Shown piece after piece: positions 7,187 through 15,793 of a stretch of DNA of 36,465 nucleotides. Position numbers and translations under genes: made by a program. The notes under the pieces are model-generated. The model was not told the origin of the DNA, did not search any database, and saw nothing but the letters and a program-made list of their open reading frames with translations. Location of the stretch: contig JAGUXE010000034.1 of NCBI GenBank assembly GCA_020061995.1, positions 1-36,465 of the forward strand, written 5' to 3'. Positions within the stretch are counted from its first letter, which is position 1, and each line of letters starts with the position of its first letter. The DNA is from Ignavibacteriales bacterium. Lineage in GTDB: Bacteria; Bacteroidota; Ignavibacteria; Ignavibacteriales; Ignavibacteriaceae.

Positions 7187-9417
7187 ATTTCAACCTTTAT
7201 AAATGCAGTCGGTAAGAAAGGTAACATATTCACTCTTTCACCGGTATTGCGGTTAAAATAAAAAAGATTTTTGCGGTTATAAACATTAATGACATTAACC
7301 CCTATTGTGAAATCCAAAATAGATATTGAAAAATCTTTGGAAATATTAAAATCTAAACGATGATAATAAGGTAACCTACTTGAATTCTTATCTCCCCATA
7401 AAATTGCAGGTTGTAAATTACCAAAGGGATCAGTTAATAAATCGGGAGTGATGACAATTCTATCATAATAACCGGCTATTGGAGTAAAAGGCATTCCTGA
7501 ACGTAAAGACCATGAAAAACTTGATTTCCACCCCAAGCCTAAATCTGCTCCTGTTAAAATATGAATTGAGTGGCGGGAATCATATCGGGGATAAAAAGTT
7601 TCACCTTTTCGATTTTTAAAACTCCAACTCAAAGAATATGACATTTTAAAATAATAATGCAATTCTTGATAATTAAGGCTGGTTTCCAAACCGTATGATT
7701 CACCATCAACATGGATGAAATCATAAGAATCCCTAGAATATTTCTCACTATTAACTTCAACTAATCGTGTTAATTTTTTGTAGTAAGCTTCTGTGTCTAA
7801 TGACAATTTTTCCGTAAAGAAAATATTCATGCCAAGACTTCCTTGAGTAGCTTCGGAGGGGGCAAGATATTCAGGAATTATTGTCCATGGTTCATATATA
7901 GAAATCAATTCGCGTTCATCAGCAAGCGAAATAATTTCCTGTGAATGACGCCCGAAAGCCGCTTTTAATGCAATTGTTTCAACAGGTTTATAAGTTATGC
8001 TAAATCGAGGTTCCAAAAAGAAGGGACCTCTATCCGAAATTGAAACGAAATTGACCCGCACTCCGACATCAATACCAACTTTATCAAATCTGAAGAACCT
8101 ATAATTAACATGTCCTCTCATTTGATATCCATTTTTAGACAGACTAGCTTTTCGTCCATAAATATTTTCAAGTTCGAGATCAGTAGTTAAGAAAGTATTT
8201 TGTAACCCAAAATGAAGTTCATCATATGAACTATACATATAAGTAAAATTCCAATGATTAGTTATATCAGAAATTTTATTCCATCTCGGTTTTGCGCTGC
8301 TCAAGTTCGGAACGACTTCCGCTTCGTAACCACTGTATGAAAAAGTCATTACAGAATAGAGTGGACTTGACCAGACTTGATGCCAATTTAAACCAATTAT
8401 ATTATTCTTTACCCAATAATCTTCTCGCAATGGATCTTGATTATTTACTTCATCCTTACTTATAAAACCATGAAAGATAAATTTACCTTCAGGTACTAAC
8501 TCATGATTTGCATAATTAACTTTATATGAGAGATCATAAAAATCAAAAGGGGCTTCTTTATTATTGAGATAATTTTTTAACACCTTTGTAAAATAACTTT
8601 TTCGTCCTGTCGCAATAAATGAACCCCCCGGAATGGGTCCTTCAACTGAAGCTTTTGCTGAAACAAAACTTGCACTTGCTGAGCTTTTATAGTCATTCTT
8701 ATTGCCATCTTTTGTAATCACATTTAGTATTGAAGATAATCGTTCTCCATAATTAGGGGTGAATGCTCCTTTATAAAATTCAATCATCGTAATCATTTCA
8801 GGGTCAATAACACTGAATATACCAAGTGCATGAAATGGATTGTATACTGTAGCACCATTCAATAAAACTAAATTCTGATCGCTTCCCCCACCTCTTACAT
8901 AATATTGAGCGGTTATATCTCCTGTTGAACTTACTCCTGGAACAGTCTGCAATGCTCTAAAAACATCTGCTTCAATACCTGTAGGAATCATTTCAATTTC
9001 TTGAATTGAAATATTGTGTAGTCCTAAATCAGTTTCAGCTTCCCGCACTGTTCTTTCTCCTACAATTGAAATATCTTCAAGTTCAATTTTTGAAGGGATT
9101 AATTTGACATCAAGCCTTGCAATTTCTCCCTCCTTAATTAAAGCAGTAATAATATTCTTTTTGTAACCGATATAGGAGAATTCGACAGTCTTTTCACCTG
9201 CCGTTAAATTCGGTAGATAGTAATAACCTCTGGTATCAGTTGAAGCACCGCGTCCGGACCCCTTAACAACAACATTAGCATAGATTATGGCTTCACCGGT
9301 TACTGCGTCTGTTACAAATCCTCTGAGTGAACTTGACTCTTGTGAACTGACAAACGGTGAATAAATATTAATAAAAACAATTATTAGAAGAGTGAATGTT
9401 TTCGGCAGAGAAATCAT
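7183..9417 (-). CDS. TonB-dependent receptor with carboxypeptidase-regulatory-like domain
   Basis: A 744-residue protein. It has a signal peptide (residues 1-25), a carboxypeptidase-regulatory-like beta domain (about 30-110, LRGFVTDAVTGEAIIYANVVVKG), a plug domain (about 130-235, with VPGVSSTGDITAQYYVRGG and GAFTPNYGERLSS) and a C-terminal beta-barrel ending in an aromatic-rich strand (FLPTAFIKVEI). The family imports large or scarce substrates across the outer membrane using TonB energy. It is shorter than SusC proteins and pairs with a DUF4249-type lipoprotein rather than SusD. It lies 61 bases after the CotH gene on the same strand, so all three may be one transcript. There is no clear ribosome binding site. 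The substrate is not inferable. Confidence 0.9.
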   Translation of the reverse strand: MISLPKTFTLLIIVFINIYSPFVSSQESSSLRGFVTDAVTGEAIIYANVVVKGSGRGASTDTRGYYYLPNLTAGEKTVEFSYIGYKKNIITALIKEGEIARLDVKLIPSKIELEDISIVGERTVREAETDLGLHNISIQEIEMIPTGIEADVFRALQTVPGVSSTGDITAQYYVRGGGSDQNLVLLNGATVYNPFHALGIFSVIDPEMITMIEFYKGAFTPNYGERLSSILNVITKDGNKNDYKSSASASFVSAKASVEGPIPGGSFIATGRKSYFTKVLKNYLNNKEAPFDFYDLSYKVNYANHELVPEGKFIFHGFISKDEVNNQDPLREDYWVKNNIIGLNWHQVWSSPLYSVMTFSYSGYEAEVVPNLSSAKPRWNKISDITNHWNFTYMYSSYDELHFGLQNTFLTTDLELENIYGRKASLSKNGYQMRGHVNYRFFRFDKVGIDVGVRVNFVSISDRGPFFLEPRFSITYKPVETIALKAAFGRHSQEIISLADERELISIYEPWTIIPEYLAPSEATQGSLGMNIFFTEKLSLDTEAYYKKLTRLVEVNSEKYSRDSYDFIHVDGESYGLETSLNYQELHYYFKMSYSLSWSFKNRKGETFYPRYDSRHSIHILTGADLGLGWKSSFSWSLRSGMPFTPIAGYYDRIVITPDLLTDPFGNLQPAILWGDKNSSRLPYYHRLDFNISKDFSISILDFTIGVNVINVYNRKNLFYFNRNTGERVNMLPFLPTAFIKVEI

Positions 9418-9478
9418 AATAAAAGGTATAAGTTTATTTCAAAGGTATATTTTTTAAGATCAATTTCATTATTTGTAA

Positions 9479-12400
9479 TTAGCGTATTAACAGCATTTTC
9501 CTAACATCATAATTACTTCCTGAAGTTAACCTATAGAAATAAATTCCTGAAGTTAATTTATTCGCATCAAACACAACAGAATATTTCCCTTCGGTTTTAT
9601 AATCATTCACCAAAGTGGAAATTATATTACCGAGTATATCATAAATTTTTAATGAAACCACTCCTGGTTCACTAATGGAATACTCTATATTAGTAGATGG
9701 ATTAAATGGATTTGGATAATTTTGATATAGTTGAAATTCATTTGGTTGAGTTGTGACTTCGCCTTCGACTTTTGTATAAACATCGTTCAATTTTCCGGGA
9801 GTGCCATTTATTAGTGATGCTTTCCAATTCACAGCTAATGAGTTATCTAATTGTGGGTTGGTTAATGATAGAGTTGGTCCGTTCCCATTTGGCAAATTCG
9901 TCCAACTTCCACTTGATAAGTAAGAAACCTCATCTATCAAATTATTGTCATTATCAAATAGCTTTATTGTTTCCCCTTCACTACTAAACCCAAAAGAAAT
10001 ATTACCCAAAACACTTTGCGTTTGCGTATTAAGGTTTTTAAATTTTGTTGTATCCCGGCATAAAACAAGATAATTTTTTCCGTCTACTATTGTTTCGGAT
10101 GGAAATACGAAAGTGTTAGAGATATCTTCATCTCTAAACTTCCAACCGGAAATATCAATCGGCTGATCTAACGGATTATAAAATTCAACCCAATCTTCAG
10201 TATCAAAAATCGGGGAAGATTTGTAGTTAATTTCATTAATTATTATTGATGAATAAATTAGTTCATCAGGTTCAAATATAGCTGTCAATGCAGTATCCAC
10301 TCCAATATTTAGTGATATTTCATTATTAGTTGAACTACTCCCCCCTTCCCACCTTACAAAACGGTACCCGGGCATTGCCACTGCTTTTAACCGAACAGGT
10401 ACATTCTTGAAAAAAACATTATTTACGTTATTATTCTTAATCATTACAGAGTTTGTATATACTCTCCCCCATTTACTATTATTAATGCTTAGATTCAGCA
10501 CATAAGTTCCGCTAAGATTAAATTTAGTAAGGAAGTGATTTATCGAATTAGCAGGACGATTTAGAGCAAAATCTTTCATAATCTGAACATTACCTAACCA
10601 ACTTGTACCATACGAAATTGATTGCTCCCATCTTGCTTTATGACGCGGAATTTCATCAGCAATAATAGTTGCAAGACTGTCAATAACATTAAGAATATGT
10701 TCGGGTACAAAAGTTGTATTTAAATGTGCAGCATAACGCTGAATAAATTCATTCTTGAATTCACTATTTTCCAATAACTTACGAAGCATTAGAGTTGACC
10801 ATGGTGGGTTAGGCCAATTTGGTCCATTCGTTGCTGTTGCTTGTGCAAGAGTATTTGTTGTTGCCATACCTTGAGAATTACCTCCAAACGTAAAATCCAT
10901 ATCATAAATCATCCAACGCCATTTACCTGATACAGATTTTTCTCGCCATAATTTCATATTCGAACCCGGCCAATCGCCATTCGCTGCATATATTTGTGCA
11001 ATCTGATAATCTATATACTCATCAATATCTACAATGCTTTTGATATAATCATAATTAACCGGCATCGACATATTTTTAGTGGATAAAAAATTTATCATGC
11101 TATTATATGCTGTTGCATCACCTACACTAGCGGTAACATTTTTACTTATTTCGATTAAATCAATATTATCTTTATTAACTCCATGTCGATAGTTAACATA
11201 ATGCTCATTTAGTTTTTCCCTAATATTATGAATTCCCCAATATTCACCGTTTAGAAAAACAATAGCTGGACGATATTCCTGATAATCTAACTTCATTCCC
11301 TGCTCAATTAAAGTCTGTGCCATACCATCCCTAAACATTGTTCGCCACCAATCCTGTCCGGAACTTCGCAATGTAAAGTTATTATACTCAACCACTTGAA
11401 TGTCAGGAAACAGCTTATAGTTCAGTTTATCATTTCCGTATTCCCCACGGAAATAAAATGCTAATGATTTCATAGCATATAATCTTGTACATCCACCATA
11501 AATCTTGACTCCAGTGTTGACTTTAAAAGCTAAAGATCTATCAGCCTCAAAAAACTCAAGATGGACAGGCCTCTCCCAATCCTGATTCCAATTTCGTGGT
11601 CCTGTACTGCAATTGGCAATAATCCCATTCGTGCCAATCACATAGATTCCGGAGGTATCGCTGAAAAAATTATCCGGATCAGTAATAATTGAAAAAATCG
11701 GGAGTTGACTCTCTTCATTGATAAAGTATGTTGCTGAAACAACATTACTAGGAGCAAAACCATCTTTAAATGCTCGGACTCTTAATGTTGTTGTCGAATC
11801 GATATTTATTTGCGAAATATAAGGTGTGCTATTTTCGGTAGGGATACTTCCATTAATGGAAAATCTATAACTAATTCCTGAGAATTGATTTTCAATTGAG
11901 ATACTGATAGCTGAATTATAAAACCCACTGCTAAGTGAAAGTATTGGTTCTGCAACTCTATCATATATTGAATTTTCAGTATTTGGACTCCCAGGCGAGG
12001 ATGGAAAAAATTTAAATCTGATATTAGCACCATCCGGAAATCTTCCTTCAGAAATATCACTATTTTGTAAACTGAAAGTTAAAGTATCAACTAATACTCC
12101 TGATGGATTGAAAAGTCCAATACTTTCACCTGAGGCACTAAGTTTAAAGTTTGTATGATTTCCGATTGCTTTGTCATCCGCCCAAATAAGAATAAATCCG
12201 TTCGCGGGAATAAAGAGATCAATTTGAAATTTAAATTTAAACGGTTGCGATAAATTGTCGGTTATCCCATAATTCTTGAGATTTACTTCAAAAGCGTTAG
12301 GATTATATACCTCTATCCAGTCTGCATAATCATTATAGTGAGGGTCTGTTATAGTAGATGAATTTGAAGCCATAAATTCATTGATGAACAGTTGTTGATT

Positions 12401-12496
12401 AAACAAAGGATTCTGAGAGAAAAGTGTTAGAATTATTGTAAAGTAAAACCATTTACAGTAAAAAGGAGTAGGTCTCATTAATGTGATCTTTTTCAT
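9479..12496 (-). CDS. Secreted CotH-kinase protein with lamin-tail domains and T9SS tail
   Basis: A 1005-residue exported multidomain protein. Domains in order: signal segment (1-34); lamin-tail domain (about 36-170, INEFMASN and DWIEVYNP); chitobiase-like C-terminal beta domain (about 183-258); CotH kinase-like domain (about 275-640, with NIREKLNEHY at 424-433 and YDMDFTFGG at 531-539); InlB-type repeat (about 670-745, GYRFVRWEGG and ALTAIFEP); second lamin-tail domain (about 750-880); and T9SS type A sorting domain (about 920-1005, YQNYPNPFNPS). The CotH family contains atypical kinases that phosphorylate secreted proteins. The DMD metal-binding motif looks intact. The protein is probably anchored at or released from the cell surface by T9SS. 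Two in-frame ATGs (12496 and 18 bases later) are possible starts. Confidence 0.92.
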   Translation of the reverse strand: MKKITLMRPTPFYCKWFYFTIILTLFSQNPLFNQQLFINEFMASNSSTITDPHYNDYADWIEVYNPNAFEVNLKNYGITDNLSQPFKFKFQIDLFIPANGFILIWADDKAIGNHTNFKLSASGESIGLFNPSGVLVDTLTFSLQNSDISEGRFPDGANIRFKFFPSSPGSPNTENSIYDRVAEPILSLSSGFYNSAISISIENQFSGISYRFSINGSIPTENSTPYISQINIDSTTTLRVRAFKDGFAPSNVVSATYFINEESQLPIFSIITDPDNFFSDTSGIYVIGTNGIIANCSTGPRNWNQDWERPVHLEFFEADRSLAFKVNTGVKIYGGCTRLYAMKSLAFYFRGEYGNDKLNYKLFPDIQVVEYNNFTLRSSGQDWWRTMFRDGMAQTLIEQGMKLDYQEYRPAIVFLNGEYWGIHNIREKLNEHYVNYRHGVNKDNIDLIEISKNVTASVGDATAYNSMINFLSTKNMSMPVNYDYIKSIVDIDEYIDYQIAQIYAANGDWPGSNMKLWREKSVSGKWRWMIYDMDFTFGGNSQGMATTNTLAQATATNGPNWPNPPWSTLMLRKLLENSEFKNEFIQRYAAHLNTTFVPEHILNVIDSLATIIADEIPRHKARWEQSISYGTSWLGNVQIMKDFALNRPANSINHFLTKFNLSGTYVLNLSINNSKWGRVYTNSVMIKNNNVNNVFFKNVPVRLKAVAMPGYRFVRWEGGSSSTNNEISLNIGVDTALTAIFEPDELIYSSIIINEINYKSSPIFDTEDWVEFYNPLDQPIDISGWKFRDEDISNTFVFPSETIVDGKNYLVLCRDTTKFKNLNTQTQSVLGNISFGFSSEGETIKLFDNDNNLIDEVSYLSSGSWTNLPNGNGPTLSLTNPQLDNSLAVNWKASLINGTPGKLNDVYTKVEGEVTTQPNEFQLYQNYPNPFNPSTNIEYSISEPGVVSLKIYDILGNIISTLVNDYKTEGKYSVVFDANKLTSGIYFYRLTSGSNYDVRKMLLIR

Positions 12497-12510
12497 TGTT
12501 ATAAATCAAA

Positions 12511-12536
12511 CTATAATATTGTAGTTTATATTATAG
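12511..12536 (-). promoter_or_regulatory. Inverted repeat in probable CotH promoter region
   Basis: CTATAATA (12511-12518) and TATTATAG (12529-12536) form a perfect 8-base inverted repeat with a 10-base centre, 15-40 bases upstream of the CotH ATG. On the minus strand each arm contains a TATAAT- or TATTAT-like element. It could be an operator or two alternative -10 boxes. In such AT-rich sequence it could also arise by chance. Confidence 0.3.
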
Positions 12537-12606
12537 ATGTAAATTAAGTATAAAGAAGACAAATCGAAACTGAATAAAGTAACACTTTAAGTTTAAAATA
12601 AGAAAA

Positions 12607-12628
12607 GGCAAAGTCGGTTTTCTTTGCC
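12607..12628 (-). terminator. Rho-independent terminator after queuosine-precursor transporter gene
   Basis: GGCAAAG (12607-12613) pairs with CTTTGCC (12622-12628) across an 8-base loop. On the minus strand the stem is followed by TTTTCTTATTTT. It lies 46 bases after the stop of the minus-strand gene ending at 12674 and before the CotH promoter region. A second 7-base repeat (TTTAGCT/AGCTAAA, 12644-12669) lies between it and that stop. Confidence 0.7.
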
Positions 12629-12673
12629 CTTCCTTACTGCGGTTTTAGCTTGTGTGAGTGTCAGCTAAATCAG

Positions 12674-13438
12674 CTACTGCGAACTTTGCGCAGCTTCTTC
12701 AATTAATTTTTCAGAAATATCTTTACCTAAATATTTATCAATTACGTAATGCAATATATATAAAATAGGAGTTAAGAAAAGTGCAATTAAAGATTTATAA
12801 AAATAATTAACTACACCTATCGCAAGCACAAGATTTAATTCCCAACCTGCACCAATATAAAATGCTATGAATAGAACTACGAAACTATCGATAAACTGTG
12901 AGACAAGTGTTGAACCTGTTGCTCTTGCCCAGATTTTTTCCGGACCAGTACGTTTTCTAATGAAATGAAATACAATTACATCTATTAGTTGTCCGATTAA
13001 AAAAGCTACTAATGAACCAATAATAATCCACAAACCTTGCCCGAATATTGCATTATACGCATTGTCCATATTTAAACTACCGGAATCAGTTTGTCGTTCG
13101 ATCCAAAATTCAGCGGGTACTAATTCCATACTAAAATAGACCATTATGTAAGCATAGAATATCAATGAGGCAGCGGTGAATGATAAAAACCTTACACCTT
13201 TTCTTCCAAAGTATTCATTGATTATATCAGTCATAATAAAAACAACCGGCCAAAGTAATACTCCGGCAGAGAGGTTTAGTGATAGATTTTCAATCCCGAA
13301 AAAAGTGAAGTTGAAAGGAGTGATTCCAAAACTATTCTCTAACGAAAATATTTTTACACCAATAAATTCAGCAAGGATTGCATTCGCTACAAAAAATGCA
13401 CCTAAGATATAAAAAAGTTTTTGTTCTTTAGTTTTCAA
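12674..13438 (-). CDS. yhhQ: Queuosine precursor transporter, YhhQ/VUT family
   Basis: A 254-residue inner-membrane protein with about six hydrophobic segments and the hallmarks of the YhhQ (COG1738) family. These are an early NAILAEFIGVKIF segment, MTDIINEYFGRKGVRF after the second or third helix, and a later ARATGSTLVSQFIDSFVVLFIAF segment. Family members import queuine, preQ0 or preQ1 for making the queuosine modification in tRNA. The likely start is the TTG at 13438: no ATG occurs before the MTDIINEY segment, and a start there would remove conserved helices. It lies 19 bases after the cysteine-rich gene on the same strand, so they are probably co-transcribed. Which precursor is taken up cannot be told. 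Confidence 0.88.
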   Translation of the reverse strand: MKTKEQKLFYILGAFFVANAILAEFIGVKIFSLENSFGITPFNFTFFGIENLSLNLSAGVLLWPVVFIMTDIINEYFGRKGVRFLSFTAASLIFYAYIMVYFSMELVPAEFWIERQTDSGSLNMDNAYNAIFGQGLWIIIGSLVAFLIGQLIDVIVFHFIRKRTGPEKIWARATGSTLVSQFIDSFVVLFIAFYIGAGWELNLVLAIGVVNYFYKSLIALFLTPILYILHYVIDKYLGKDISEKLIEEAAQSSQ

Positions 13439-13457
13439 TACTGTTCAATTAAATGTT

Positions 13458-14159
13458 TCACATCAACTCTTTGAATATTTCTTCAAGTTCATCCAGCATT
13501 GTTTCATCGAGAGTGAATGTCACATAATCTGCAAAATTGTTTAGTACGATAATCGAGTTAATACTTGTATCCTTTGATTCAAGATCAGCTATTCGCTTTG
13601 AGACATTATGATTTAACATTCTAATATCTTCATAAATTTTTGAAAGTTTTTCCATTTCCCAATCGGGAGCCCCACCTCTTTTCCATTTTACGTACTGTGC
13701 TAACAAGTAAAATGAAAATATTCTTACCTCGGTCTCCTCCAAAGTAGCAAAAGGCAAATGAAAATTAAACATCGGCTTCAACATACCCATGATTGGGCAT
13801 CCGGAAGTGACCATCATCATTCCTAGTAAACTACTTACTCCCGATTGTAAAGAAGTAAATTTCGAATAATTTCTCGCCGGTGTTTCAACTTTAACCTCAC
13901 ATTCGTCAAAAGAGTTAAAGTCTTTGAATTCATTAATTACATCAACTAAATTTATTGCAACCGGACAGTATTTTATTATGGATGAATCCAAAGGGCAATG
14001 GTTGCATTTAAATAACTCTAATTGAGTCCACTCAGGATAGCTATCCCCTTCATCTCGCACAACAGTAAGGGTATCTTTATCTACTTTTACAGTAAACTCT
14101 TTAATCTTATGTTCCGAGATGTGAAATGTGTACTTAAAAAGCATTTCATCATTTTTCAT
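13458..14159 (-). CDS. Cysteine-motif protein of unknown function
   Basis: A 233-residue protein without signal peptide or clear membrane helix. It has a striking set of Cys-Pro motifs: CNHCPLD (C52, C55), YCPVA (C65), C87 and SGCPIMGM (C121). The segment FHLPFATLEETEVR then leads into FYLLAQY. The four Cys-Pro positions could hold a metal or an Fe-S cluster. The N-terminal 45 residues look beta-rich (FKYTFHIS, EFTVKVDKDTLTVV). The HLPFA/EET/YLLAQY layout reminds me of the DUF6901 family, but I cannot confirm this. It is upstream of, and close to, the queuosine-precursor transporter gene, so it may be co-expressed with it. No clear ribosome binding site is visible. Confidence 0.75.
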   Translation of the reverse strand: MKNDEMLFKYTFHISEHKIKEFTVKVDKDTLTVVRDEGDSYPEWTQLELFKCNHCPLDSSIIKYCPVAINLVDVINEFKDFNSFDECEVKVETPARNYSKFTSLQSGVSSLLGMMMVTSGCPIMGMLKPMFNFHLPFATLEETEVRIFSFYLLAQYVKWKRGGAPDWEMEKLSKIYEDIRMLNHNVSKRIADLESKDTSINSIIVLNNFADYVTFTLDETMLDELEEIFKELM

Positions 14160-14282
14160 AAGCTAAATTCTTTTTTTATGAGTTTAAAGTTAAATAATCT
14201 TATTGAGAATTTTAAATTTATTTAAATATTTAATTGGATTGATATTTATGTGAGCATTGTGGACTTCGGTATGAATAATAAA

Positions 14283-14310
14283 AAAGAGGAATTACCGCTA
14301 ACTCCTCTTT
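14283..14310 (-). terminator. Rho-independent terminator of the pspC/liaF-like operon
   Basis: AAAGAGGA (14283-14290) pairs with TCCTCTTT (14303-14310). The stem continues on the minus strand through a G-U pair and TTA/TAA to a 4-base loop. Minus-strand transcription runs into TTTTT followed by ATTATT. It sits 26 bases after the stop codon at 14336. Confidence 0.85.
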
Positions 14311-14335
14311 AGTAAATTTGCAATGCAAAATATTT

Positions 14336-15250
14336 TTAATCCCTTCGAATCTTAACCTTTGAGACTGCGCCGTTCAATTTAATGAAGATTTTCTTAATTG
14401 ATGAACTAAAATTTTCGCTTCTAAATGTACTCTCATTAACTTCAGTAAATCCCGGGAAACTATTTTTAGAAATTTTCATTTCATTTGTTACTTCGACGGC
14501 TAAATCCTTCGGAACGGAAATTTCGATTGAAGAAGCTCCGGCTTCTATATCAACATATGAAGAGTCTTGAGGTGGTTCACTTAATTCAAGATTAAGAGAT
14601 GCTGCCCCCATTTCAATATTAACCTTTCCTACTTTAAGTTTTCTTAAATCAAGATCAGCGGCAGCGGCACCTAGTTTACATTCAATATTATAGGCCGGGT
14701 TTTTGTTTAATGCTAAGGCAAGTTTTCTATTCCCCGGTTTGCCATCATCCAAATTAATTACATTATCATCCATTTTTATTTCAAGTTTATAAAAATCATC
14801 GGCTGACATGGTATCTATTGAAAAAAATGTTGAGGCAGCCTTACTATTGATATCATATAGGTATTCATCACTTGATCCGATAGAAAAAGTTCCTGCTCCA
14901 CCATAAATATGAACATCCATATTTTTAAATCTATCTTCATAATCACGAGTCACAGTTTCAATCAGGTTTTTATCTTCAATCCAATCATCATCATCACTAT
15001 TACAGTGGAAGTTATTTCCGCTAAAAAAACTGAAAATCACGAGAGAAAGGAATACAGATGCCCCAGCTACAGAAACAGTTTTGGCTATTTTATTAGCAGT
15101 AAGGAATGACAATCCAAAAAGAATAAGTATTATTGGCCAATAATTATAAAGTGTTGATAATTCTATCTGAACGTTAAAAACATTAACAAGCAAATAAAGT
15201 AATCCCAAGATGATAAAAAGTATTCCCCAAAATATATTACCCGATTTCAT
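14336..15250 (-). CDS. LiaF-like membrane protein with toast-rack-type domain
   Basis: A 304-residue protein. The N-terminal part has three or four hydrophobic segments in a LiaI/LiaF transmembrane-type arrangement (FWGILFIILGLLYLL, YWPIILILFGLSFL, a third near residue 70). An acidic linker follows (NSDDDDWIEDKN). The C-terminal domain of about 190 residues is built of repeating short beta strands (LGAAAADLDLRKLKVGKVNIEMGAA, written here only in part: EMGAASLNLEL, EAGASSIEISV). This beta-helix-like layout is found in LiaF C-terminal and DUF4097-type domains that sense or answer cell-envelope damage. I prefer the ATG at 15250, which follows AAGGAGAG, over the upstream ATG at 15277. It overlaps the PspC gene by 14 bases. 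Confidence 0.8.
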   Translation of the reverse strand: MKSGNIFWGILFIILGLLYLLVNVFNVQIELSTLYNYWPIILILFGLSFLTANKIAKTVSVAGASVFLSLVIFSFFSGNNFHCNSDDDDWIEDKNLIETVTRDYEDRFKNMDVHIYGGAGTFSIGSSDEYLYDINSKAASTFFSIDTMSADDFYKLEIKMDDNVINLDDGKPGNRKLALALNKNPAYNIECKLGAAAADLDLRKLKVGKVNIEMGAASLNLELSEPPQDSSYVDIEAGASSIEISVPKDLAVEVTNEMKISKNSFPGFTEVNESTFRSENFSSSIKKIFIKLNGAVSKVKIRRD

Positions 15251-15677
15251 GATTTTCTCTCTCCTTCTGCTGAGCATTAATTAGTAACCAAACACCACCA
15301 CAAATTACCAGTACAGGGAAAAAATGTTCAAAATCAAATGCCGGAATTAGATTATCTAACAGAAAGAAAAATCCGAGTGTAATAAATATAATGCCAGCTA
15401 CTTTTTGTCGATTTTGTTTTTTAGGATTCGCATCCGGTATCACTATAGGATTCTCCCCCTCAGTTTTTACATCTTCGTTGAAGTTCATGAAGAGCGGTTC
15501 TTGGGGAATAATTACCAAACAGATAATATATAGGATTAATCCTAATCCGTTGAAAAAGACTAATACAATTAATGCAAGTCTTGCAAGTACAGGATCGATA
15601 TCAAAGTATTCGGCAAAACCACCGGCAACTCCACCTATCATCTTCTCTTTTCTGGATCTGTATAAACGCTTATTCAT
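15237..15677 (-). CDS. PspC-domain membrane protein
   Basis: A 146-residue protein. Residues 1-60 are a PspC domain: basic start (NKRLYRSRKEKMIGGVAGG), AEYFDIDPVLARL, and a transmembrane helix ending in IIPQEP. A charged linker follows, then two hydrophobic segments (AGIIFITLGFFFLLDN, FFPVLVICGGVWLLI) resembling the LiaF transmembrane module. PspC proteins help detect inner-membrane stress. A strong ribosome binding site (GGAGG) precedes the ATG, and the stop lies inside the next gene. The pair probably forms an envelope-stress unit ending at the terminator at 14283-14310. No PspA or PspF gene is visible in the window. Confidence 0.9.
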   Translation of the reverse strand: MNKRLYRSRKEKMIGGVAGGFAEYFDIDPVLARLALIVLVFFNGLGLILYIICLVIIPQEPLFMNFNEDVKTEGENPIVIPDANPKKQNRQKVAGIIFITLGFFFLLDNLIPAFDFEHFFPVLVICGGVWLLINAQQKERENHEIG

Positions 15678-15793
15678 TTCATCCTCCGTTGTTTAAATTT
15701 CTTTCTGATGTTAACATATCAAATTATAGACGCAAAAGTCTCCAAATAATTATCAACGGTATAAATCATAAAGATGTGGTAAATCTAAACTAA

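Noticed and set aside
12644..12669. TTTAGCT/AGCTAAA inverted repeat as a second terminator
   Set aside because: A 7-base AT-rich stem with a 12-base loop and no T-tract. The GGCAAAG hairpin at 12607-12628 is the better terminator.
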